Assembly: GCA_016866415.1 (NCBI GenBank)
Contig: VGML01000147.1
Coordinates: 1-5,491 of the forward strand
Direction: 5' to 3'
Source of the DNA: Bacteroidota bacterium
Lineage (GTDB): Bacteria; Bacteroidota; Bacteroidia; Flavobacteriales_D; Crocinitomicaceae
Length of the DNA stretch: 5,491 bases
Shown here: positions 1 through 5,491 of the stretch, piece by piece
Numbering within the stretch: the first letter of the stretch is position 1
How the letters are laid out: the number at the start of each line of letters is the position of its first letter
Position numbers and translations under genes: made by a program
The notes under the pieces: model-generated
The model's database searches: none
What the model saw: only the letters and a program-made list of their open reading frames with translations
What the model was told of the DNA's origin: nothing

Positions 1-237
1 CACATCTTTTCCAGAGCAAGACCCATCATACTGAACAGTCACATAAAGAAAATTGGCATCGATTAAAACATTTTTTATTTCATACGAATCAGATTCAGGT
101 GTAGGGCCAATTTTGGCAGCGAAATGAGCTGTTTCTAAAGGTTTTCCTGTGGGAATAAATACACTCTTTTTTGAGCAAGAGCATACTAAGTAAAATAAAA
201 TCAAAAAAAATAATGTTCCTTTTATTAAGCGTTCCAT
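1..237 (-). CDS. Small predicted lipoprotein, 5' part only (runs off the left edge)
   Basis: Reading leftwards from the ATG at 237, 79 codons are open to the first base of the window, so the C-terminus is missing. Residues 1-21 look like a lipoprotein signal: basic start (MERLIKG), a hydrophobic stretch of about 12 residues, then V-C-S-C with Cys21 as the likely lipidated residue. Cys19 is less likely because its -1 residue is Val. The Lys pair after Cys21 (SKK) does not resemble the acidic surface-export signal known in Bacteroidota, so a periplasm-facing location is the safer guess. Residues 55-75 (around NVLIDANFLYVTVQYDGSC) read as alternating beta strands. They loosely recall small Bacteroidota lipoproteins with a 'VSYSGGC'-like segment, but this is recollection and not a search result. 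The gene is divergent from rimO across 47 bp. Function is unknown. A longer shadow frame overlaps it on the same strand (304-95), but it lacks a signal peptide and overlaps the start of rimO. Confidence 0.7.
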   Translation of the reverse strand, partial: MERLIKGTLFFLILFYLVCSCSKKSVFIPTGKPLETAHFAAKIGPTPESDSYEIKNVLIDANFLYVTVQYDGSCSGKDV

Positions 238-259
238 GATCTAAAAAATTAAAGTTGAA

Positions 260-267
260 CGAAAGTA
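260..267 (-). promoter_or_regulatory. Possible -7 box for the divergent lipoprotein gene
   Basis: On the minus strand this reads TACTTTCG, one mismatch from the Bacteroidota -7 consensus TAnnTTTG. It lies 22 bp upstream of the ATG at 237. No clear TTG -33 element sits 17-23 bp further upstream, and the DNA is AT-rich, so this is a weak call. It would lie back to back with the proposed rimO box at 271-278. Confidence 0.25.
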
Positions 268-270
268 ATG

Positions 271-278
271 TAATTTTG
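271..278 (+). promoter_or_regulatory. Probable -7 promoter box of rimO (TAATTTTG)
   Basis: TAATTTTG is an exact match to the Bacteroidota sigma-ABfr -7 consensus TAnnTTTG and ends only 6 bp before the rimO ATG. Transcription from it would start within a few bases of the start codon, giving an almost leaderless mRNA. The -33 side is poor: TTA at 249-251 has the right spacing (19 bp), whereas the nearer TTG at 255-257 is only 13 bp away. The gene upstream is divergent, so some promoter must lie in or near 238-284, which raises the odds for this one. Confidence 0.45.
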
Positions 279-284
279 CACTGA

Positions 285-1598
285 ATGAAAACTAGAACGC
301 TCAAAAAGAATAAAGTTAACGTTGTTACTCTTGGTTGCTCAAAAAATACCTTTGACTCTGAAGTAATGATGGCTCAATTGAAAGCAAATAATTTCGATGT
401 AGAACACGAATCCTTGGAAGATGATGCTGAAATTGTTATCATCAATACGTGTGGTTTTATTGACAATGCGAAGCAAGAATCGATTGATACAATAATTCGT
501 TATGCCGAGGCAAAAGCTGAAGGATTAGTTGATAAAGTTTATGTAACTGGTTGTCTTTCTGAGCGCTACCGTGATGATTTGGAAAAGGAAATTCCAGAAG
601 TAGATGCCTATTTTGGAACGCGCGAACTTCCTCGATTATTGAAAACACTTAAAGCTGACTACAAACATGAATTAGTTGGTGAACGTTTGTTGACTACACC
701 GAATCATTATGCCTATTTTAAAATTGCCGAAGGTTGTGATCGTCCGTGTTCTTTTTGTGCGATTCCTTTGATGCGTGGAAAACATTTATCAACTCCGATT
801 GAAGATCTGGTAACGCAAGCAAAAGGTCTTGCAGCGAAAGGCGTTAAAGAATTGATGTTAATCGCTCAAGATTTGACTTATTACGGCTTGGATTTATACA
901 AAAAACGAGCGTTATCTGATTTGATTAAACGTCTTTCTGATGTCGAGGGAATTGAATGGATACGTTTGCATTACGCTTTCCCAAGTGGATTTCCAATGGA
1001 TGTTTTGGATGTAATGAAAGAGCGTTCCAATGTCTGTAAATACTTGGACATGCCTTTGCAACATGGTTCGACTAAAATTCTTCAAGCGATGCGACGTGGA
1101 ATTACACGAGAAAAAACGGAAGAATTGATCGCAGAAATTCGTTCTAAAGTTCCTGATATTGCGCTCAGAACTACCTTAATTGCCGGTTACCCAGGTGAAA
1201 CGGAGGCGGATTTCCAAGAAATGTATGATTGGGTAGAGCGAAGTCGTTTTGATCGTCTTGGGATTTTTACATATTCACACGAAGAAAATACGCATGCGTT
1301 TCAATTCAAGGATGATGTCAGTCCGAAGTTAAAAAAGAAGCGAGCGGATTTGATTATGGACTTACAGTCTGGAATCAGCTATGAATTGAACCAACAAAAA
1401 ATTGGAAAAACGTTCAAAGTTCTTTTCGATCGGGTAGAAGGCGATTATTTAATCGGTCGCACGGAATTCGACTCTCCGGAGGTAGATAATGAAGTTTTGG
1501 TGAAGAAATCAGATGCCTATATTCGTTTAGGAGATTTCGAAAACATTATTATTGATTCAGCAGATCACTATGATTTGTATGGTTTGGTGGTTAAATAA
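285..1598 (+). CDS. rimO: Ribosomal protein uS12 (S12) methylthiotransferase RimO
   Basis: RimO is a cytoplasmic radical-SAM enzyme that adds a methylthio group to the beta-carbon of a conserved aspartate of ribosomal protein uS12 (Asp88/89 in other bacteria). The protein has 437 residues, normal for the family, and all three domains are intact. The N-terminal methylthiotransferase domain (about 10-125) carries the three cysteines for the auxiliary Fe-S cluster: Cys18 (LGCSKN), Cys56 (NTCGF) and Cys90 (TGCLSERY). The radical-SAM domain (about 140-365) has the CxxxCxxC triad at Cys151, Cys155 and Cys158 (EGCDRPCSFCAIPLMRG). The TRAM domain (about 372-437) probably binds the substrate protein. 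LGCSKN, IRLHYAFPSGFP and TEFDSPEVDNEV separate it from the tRNA-modifying paralogues MiaB and MtaB. The start is certain: an in-frame TGA lies at 282-284, directly before the ATG, and codons 2-17 contain no ATG, GTG or TTG. There is no Shine-Dalgarno sequence. It probably forms a single-gene unit, with a divergent neighbour upstream and a convergent one downstream. Confidence 0.97.
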   Translation: MKTRTLKKNKVNVVTLGCSKNTFDSEVMMAQLKANNFDVEHESLEDDAEIVIINTCGFIDNAKQESIDTIIRYAEAKAEGLVDKVYVTGCLSERYRDDLEKEIPEVDAYFGTRELPRLLKTLKADYKHELVGERLLTTPNHYAYFKIAEGCDRPCSFCAIPLMRGKHLSTPIEDLVTQAKGLAAKGVKELMLIAQDLTYYGLDLYKKRALSDLIKRLSDVEGIEWIRLHYAFPSGFPMDVLDVMKERSNVCKYLDMPLQHGSTKILQAMRRGITREKTEELIAEIRSKVPDIALRTTLIAGYPGETEADFQEMYDWVERSRFDRLGIFTYSHEENTHAFQFKDDVSPKLKKKRADLIMDLQSGISYELNQQKIGKTFKVLFDRVEGDYLIGRTEFDSPEVDNEVLVKKSDAYIRLGDFENIIIDSADHYDLYGLVVK

Positions 1599-1602
1599 GA
1601 AT

Positions 1603-2958
1603 TTACTTTAACTCCTTATCCAACAAATAAACAAAGCTTGCAATAGCTGCAGCTCCTAATTCCAATTCTCGTTTGTTGACGTTTTCAAAAACATCGCTTG
1701 GTGCGTGGTGAAAATCAAAGTAGCGTTGAGAATCAGGGACGAATCCAAATAATGGAATTCCTGGAAAGGATTCTTTCAATGGACCAATATCAACACCACC
1801 ATATCCTTTTTCGAAAACATGTAAATCGTAGTTTTTGAAATTTGGAGCCAAAGATTGTAAAAATGTTACTTGACTGTCTGTTCCATCGCATCCAAAACCT
1901 CTCGGAGCAAAGCCTCCGCGGTCGCTTTCCAGCGCGGCAATGTGTTTTTCTCCTTTTTCTTTTACCCAAGTTGCATAGGATTTTCCTCCCATATTGCCGT
2001 TTTCTTCATTCATGAAAAAGACAACTCGCAATGTGTGTTTTGGTTTGTATTTCAGCTCTTTCAAGATCCGCAATGCTTCCAAGCAATGAATCACACCAGC
2101 GCCATCGTCATGTGCTCCTTCTCCAGCATCCCAAGAGTCAAGATGTCCTCCAAAAGTTATTATTTCATTTTGAAATTCGGTTCCTTTAATTTCAGCGATA
2201 ACATTATATGAGACGGCATCTGGGAAATTTCTACAATCCATTTCGAGAACAAGTTCCGTTTTTCCTTCTTTTAGTATTTTGGAAAGCAAATCAGCATCTT
2301 TGGTCGATAAGGCTCCTGCCGGAATGCGTGTCACGTTTTCTTCGTAATGCATAGAACCTGTATGTGGATGCTCGTCTACAGGTAAACCAAGTGAACGAAT
2401 TACAACTGCTTTTGCGCCCATTTTCCCGGCTTCAACAGCCCCGTTACCACGAATGCCGTAACATAAACCATAGGCTTTGAATGTCTGAATTTGCGCCGCA
2501 TCCATTGGTTGGTTCAAAAAGACGATTTTCCCTTCGACTTGATTTTTTTTAGCGGATTTCAATTCATCTAGTGATTTGAATTCAACTACTTCTCCTGACA
2601 ACAGACCATTTGTTCCAATGGAGCCACCAAGTGCTAACAGATGTAATTTGATTAATTCCCCATTTTCCAATCGCAGCCAAGCTGATTCTTTCGTGCCTCG
2701 TTCCCAATGTGGAACTTTGATTTCTTGTAAATAAACCTTGTCGAAGCCATACGATTTCATTTTTCGCTCACTCCATTCGACTGCCATTTGTGCTTCAGAA
2801 GAGCCTGATAATCTTGGGCCAACGTCTTTGCACAATTGTCTTAAATCCTCATATGCTTTCCCCCTCAAAAGTGCTTCATCGTATATTTTTCGAATGAAAA
2901 TTGAATCAGGTTGAGCAAAAGCGATAATCGGAAATAGGAAAAGAAAAAGGTAACGCAT
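1603..2958 (-). CDS. Secreted M28 family zinc peptidase, carboxypeptidase Q-like
   Basis: A 451-residue exported metallopeptidase expected to release single amino acids from peptides in the periplasm or outside the cell. A signal peptide is clear: MRYLFLFLFPIIAFA with cleavage after Ala15 (AFA|Q). A protease-associated (PA)-like region covers about 115-240. The M28 catalytic domain follows with every expected di-zinc ligand: His272 (GGHLDSWD, with Asp274 as the orienting residue), bridging Asp284 (GAHDDGAG), catalytic Glu318 and ligand Glu319 (MNEENG), Asp346 (LESDRGG) and His418 (FHHAPSD). The GGHLDSWD, ESD and FHH motifs resemble animal carboxypeptidase Q (plasma glutamate carboxypeptidase, M28B) more than short bacterial aminopeptidases. 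Despite that name, the animal enzyme acts on dipeptides. The start is supported by the signal peptide; the 29-bp leader is A-rich without a Shine-Dalgarno sequence. It lies 29 bp after the receptor gene and is probably its operon partner. Exact substrate is unknown. The frame is intact with no missing catalytic residue. Confidence 0.93.
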   Translation of the reverse strand: MRYLFLFLFPIIAFAQPDSIFIRKIYDEALLRGKAYEDLRQLCKDVGPRLSGSSEAQMAVEWSERKMKSYGFDKVYLQEIKVPHWERGTKESAWLRLENGELIKLHLLALGGSIGTNGLLSGEVVEFKSLDELKSAKKNQVEGKIVFLNQPMDAAQIQTFKAYGLCYGIRGNGAVEAGKMGAKAVVIRSLGLPVDEHPHTGSMHYEENVTRIPAGALSTKDADLLSKILKEGKTELVLEMDCRNFPDAVSYNVIAEIKGTEFQNEIITFGGHLDSWDAGEGAHDDGAGVIHCLEALRILKELKYKPKHTLRVVFFMNEENGNMGGKSYATWVKEKGEKHIAALESDRGGFAPRGFGCDGTDSQVTFLQSLAPNFKNYDLHVFEKGYGGVDIGPLKESFPGIPLFGFVPDSQRYFDFHHAPSDVFENVNKRELELGAAAIASFVYLLDKELK

Positions 2959-2987
2959 GGATTTTTGTTTTAAAAGTATGAATTTAT

Positions 2988-5381
2988 CTAGAATTGAATC
3001 CGATAAACAAAATTCGGGAAGAAACCAATTTGATAAGCCGTGCTAATGTTATTGGTCGTTGGGTTGTAGCGATCAGCAAATATATTCTTGTTGTTTGTCA
3101 CATTGTTTATGTCAAATGCCCAAGATTGCGATACTTTATATTTTTTCGAATTCAATGTAAATCCAGCTTTCACATCCAGTCGCAAGAAATTTGGGTAGCG
3201 CTCCGAATATGCGTAATCATCACCTTTGAGAACTTGAAAATCTACAAGTTGGGATAAAGCTAGATTAATTGGAGTATAGTATCGACCTCCGGCATGGGTA
3301 AACTTGATATCAAACGTAAACGCATTTTGTTTTTCCTTGCCAACTTTTAGTTCCTTTCCAATTAAGATGTTGTAAACGAATTTACCATTGAATGCCGTAT
3401 ATCGCTCGATTCCGTCACTTCCCTTGTATTTTGATTCATAGAGGGAACCTGTTGCCATCCCATAAAATCCTTTTCCGAAAAATCGCTCAATGGTCAACTC
3501 AAAACCGTAGTTTTTCCCCGTTCCTTTATTCTCCAAATCAACTTGATTATTTGGATAATAAGTTGCGCCTGCATTCAGCATTGAATAACTGCTCCCATAA
3601 TTATGTACAGGAACATTCCATAGATATTGGTAATAAATTTCAGACTTTAGTCGCCATAATTTAGAAGGAAACCACTCGTAACCAATTACAACATGTTGAC
3701 TGCGAGTAAAATCCATTTGCAGATTCGTTTTTGTCGTGTCGTTCATCGCATCATACGTTTGAAAAAAATAGGAATCTAGCGGTTGCATTTGACTATGGAT
3801 TCCATATCCACAACTGAGTGAACTTGTTTTCGAAAATTGATATTTTAAACCCAATCTTGGTTCGATGGAGTAGGAATTGTTAAGGGTTAGATACTGCAAA
3901 TGAAGCCCGGAATTCAATACTAAATTATCGCTAAAATTATATTTCAAATGGGCATATGCTTGACCTAATAAGGTTCTTTTGTTCGCGTTCCAGTAATCCA
4001 CCCAATTAACAGTATTTTCCCTACTTCGATAGAGTAATTTGATTTTAAACAGTTCACCTAATATCCCCGTTTTAAAAAACATTCGAGCGTTAATCTTTAA
4101 ATTATAGGAGCTGTTTAAAGAGTAGGTGAGTCGATTTGTCAAATTTTCGATCGTACGAACAGAGGAACTGTCCAAAATGCTTATGCTATCTTGTAAATAA
4201 CTTGAGCCACCAAAATTTGCTCCAAGAAAGGTGATGATATATGATTTTTCGTTCACTTTAACGGAATGTTTTATTCCTGCTAATGCTATTTGACTGTTAA
4301 AAAATCCGTTACGATTGGGAATTGCAAAAAGATCCGTGCTATCGATTTTGTCATGCTCGAAATTGACACGGCTAACTGCTCCAATTCCAAAGATTGAGAA
4401 TCGACCAAGTTTTGTTTGCCCAGAATTGATTTTAAACGATAAATCTTGGTAATAAGGGGTTGCAAAAGTTCCGATTGGAAGGCCTAATTTCTTAGCCATA
4501 CTCGGAAATCCATAGCGATAGGCGAAAACGTAGGAAGAACCTTTTTCCTTTTTAATAGGACCTTCAGTCATCAATTCAATTCCGGTAATTAATCCAAATT
4601 GAAAGGTGTTTTCCCGTTTTTCTGCATTTCCATTTCGAAATCCAAGATCAAAAATACCGGCATTTGCGTTACCATATTCTGCAGGGAAGGCCGAAGTCAT
4701 GAAATCTGAATTCCTTAGTAAATTTGTATTAATTGCTGAAACAGGTCCACCCGTTGTTCCAATAGTTGAAAAATGATTTGGATTTGGGATGTTCAGTCCT
4801 TCTACACGCCATAAAACACCGACAGGAGAATTTCCACGTATGACCAAGTCGTTTCGTGAATCATCGGGTGAACTTACTCCAGCGAAATTTGCAGCCAAAC
4901 GAGCAGGATCAGAGCGACCTCCTGCATACCGATTCACTTCCTCCATTGAGAATGATCTTCCGCTTACCGTTGTCATCTGATTATTGAGTGTGTTTTTCTT
5001 ATTGGTAATTTTTATTTCACGCATATTATTGACACTTTCCTCCATGGAAACATCAAGAATCGTTTCTTTTCCTGATGAAACAACTACGTTTGGAATATTA
5101 ACCTCTTTGTATCCTATATAGGAAAACTTGAGGTCATACCTTCCAGGTTTCAATTTCTGAATTCTGTAGTTTCCTTTGGAGTCCGATTGAACACAATTCG
5201 TCGGATTTAATTCGATTATGCAGACTTTTACTCCGATTAAAATTTGTTGTGATTGTTTATCGGTTATCGTTCCCCGAATAATTTGCATTCCGTTTTGACC
5301 AATTGCGAACGAACTAAGAATTGTTAGTGTAAAAATTAAATTTAAAAGTTTGATTTTTAATTTATTTCCTTGGATAAACAT
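2988..5381 (-). CDS. TonB-dependent outer-membrane receptor with N-terminal carboxypeptidase-regulatory-like domain
   Basis: A 797-residue outer-membrane active transporter, energised by TonB-ExbBD, with unknown ligand. A signal peptide occupies residues 1-28 (Lys-rich start, LIFTLTILSSFAIG|Q). A carboxypeptidase D regulatory-like beta-sandwich follows at about 34-115 (RGTITDK...GVKV...DSKGNYRI...PGRYDLKFSYIGYK), an N-terminal extension typical of Bacteroidota receptors. MREIKITNK near 120-128 sits where the TonB box is expected. The plug spans about 130-250, with the clade signatures GGRSDPARLAANFAGV, IRGNSPVGVLWRVEGLNIPN and FPAEYGNANAGIFDL. The rest (about 260-797) alternates short beta strands and loops as in a 22-strand barrel and ends in YRIQF, the C-terminal Phe used for BAM assembly. 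It is not a typical SusC: it is shorter and no SusD gene follows. The ATG at 5381 is the first canonical start, although the frame stays open to the window edge. The adjacent M28 peptidase gene hints at a peptide-related ligand, which is inference only. Confidence 0.94.
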   Translation of the reverse strand: MFIQGNKLKIKLLNLIFTLTILSSFAIGQNGMQIIRGTITDKQSQQILIGVKVCIIELNPTNCVQSDSKGNYRIQKLKPGRYDLKFSYIGYKEVNIPNVVVSSGKETILDVSMEESVNNMREIKITNKKNTLNNQMTTVSGRSFSMEEVNRYAGGRSDPARLAANFAGVSSPDDSRNDLVIRGNSPVGVLWRVEGLNIPNPNHFSTIGTTGGPVSAINTNLLRNSDFMTSAFPAEYGNANAGIFDLGFRNGNAEKRENTFQFGLITGIELMTEGPIKKEKGSSYVFAYRYGFPSMAKKLGLPIGTFATPYYQDLSFKINSGQTKLGRFSIFGIGAVSRVNFEHDKIDSTDLFAIPNRNGFFNSQIALAGIKHSVKVNEKSYIITFLGANFGGSSYLQDSISILDSSSVRTIENLTNRLTYSLNSSYNLKINARMFFKTGILGELFKIKLLYRSRENTVNWVDYWNANKRTLLGQAYAHLKYNFSDNLVLNSGLHLQYLTLNNSYSIEPRLGLKYQFSKTSSLSCGYGIHSQMQPLDSYFFQTYDAMNDTTKTNLQMDFTRSQHVVIGYEWFPSKLWRLKSEIYYQYLWNVPVHNYGSSYSMLNAGATYYPNNQVDLENKGTGKNYGFELTIERFFGKGFYGMATGSLYESKYKGSDGIERYTAFNGKFVYNILIGKELKVGKEKQNAFTFDIKFTHAGGRYYTPINLALSQLVDFQVLKGDDYAYSERYPNFLRLDVKAGFTLNSKKYKVSQSWAFDINNVTNNKNIFADRYNPTTNNISTAYQIGFFPNFVYRIQF

Positions 5382-5491
5382 CTTCTTATTTCTATCGTTT
5401 TTTTGTTTTTTTGACCTTGGTTTGTAGTATTTTATGACAGTAGGACTTTGAGATGTTAAAACTATAAGACAAGATTTACAAACTAAATTCT
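5382..5491 (-). other. AT-rich leader upstream of the TonB-dependent receptor
   Basis: These 110 bp hold no supportable gene on either strand. On the minus strand a purine-rich leader precedes the receptor ATG: two AAAAAAAC units in tandem, then GATAGAAATAAGAAG. This A-rich, unstructured type of leader is common in Flavobacteria, where Shine-Dalgarno pairing is little used. A possible -7 box, TAGTTTTA (5457-5464 on the minus strand), matches TAnnTTTG except for its last base. The nearest TTTG (5479-5482) is only 14 bp upstream of it, too close for a normal -33 element, so I do not call a promoter. No riboswitch, operator-like palindrome or terminator stem was seen. Confidence 0.4.

Noticed and set aside
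95..304. A 69-codon minus-strand open frame covering the lipoprotein start and the rimO start
   Set aside because: It overlaps two better-supported genes in another frame, has no signal peptide or recognisable motif, and its composition is that of an AT-rich shadow frame.
1590..1612. GTTAAA/TTTAAC inverted repeat as a bidirectional terminator
   Set aside because: Six weak A/T-dominated pairs around an 11-nt loop, overlapping both stop codons and without a T-run, are not enough to call a terminator.
1646..1655. Perfect 10-bp palindrome AGCTGCAGCT as a possible operator
   Set aside because: It lies inside the 3' end of the M28 coding sequence, encodes part of an Ala run, and is far from any start.
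1870..2211. A 113-codon plus-strand open frame inside the M28 gene
   Set aside because: It lies wholly opposite a strongly supported coding sequence, with a Phe/Ser-rich translation typical of the antisense of real genes and no motif.
2988..5381. SusC-type glycan receptor of a polysaccharide utilisation locus
   Set aside because: No SusD-like gene or glycan enzyme is adjacent, the protein is shorter than a typical SusC, and its plug motifs belong to a different Bacteroidota receptor clade.
5397..5413. Two TTTTTTTG units in tandem, considered as a terminator T-tract on the plus strand
   Set aside because: No GC-rich stem precedes them and no plus-strand gene ends there. They are better read as the A-rich leader of the minus-strand receptor.

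Overview
The window looks like an ordinary piece of an AT-rich Bacteroidota chromosome, most likely Flavobacteriales. Three things suggest this. The RimO protein matches the flavobacterial type from its first residues (an MRTKSLKKNK-like start). The TonB-dependent receptor belongs to a Bacteroidota clade recognisable by its carboxypeptidase-like N-terminal domain and its plug motif IRGNSPVGVLWRVEG. The start codons have A-rich leaders with no Shine-Dalgarno sequence, and a TAnnTTTG-type -7 box is present. Genus is not determined; a Crocinitomicaceae/Fluviicola-like origin is only a guess.

Layout. At the left edge, the first 79 codons of a small lipoprotein gene run leftwards out of the window (237 to 1, minus strand). 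A 47-bp divergent gap (238-284) must hold promoters for both this gene and rimO. rimO (285-1598, plus strand) is complete. It encodes the radical-SAM methylthiotransferase that modifies ribosomal protein uS12. It converges, with only 4 bp between stop codons, on a minus-strand pair: a large outer-membrane TonB-dependent receptor (5381-2988), followed 29 bp later by a secreted M28 zinc aminopeptidase/carboxypeptidase-Q-like enzyme (2958-1603). The last 110 bp (5382-5491) are the AT-rich leader of the receptor, with no gene that can be supported.

How the genes fit together. rimO is a housekeeping translation gene and has no evident link to its neighbours. The receptor and the peptidase are close, in the same direction and both exported, so they are probably co-transcribed. 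A reasonable inference is an uptake-and-digest pair: the receptor imports a peptide or another ligand across the outer membrane and the peptidase trims peptides in the periplasm. The receptor's substrate cannot be read from the sequence. I saw no tRNA, rRNA, CRISPR array, insertion sequence, phage gene or pseudogene, and nothing that qualifies as a new biological system.
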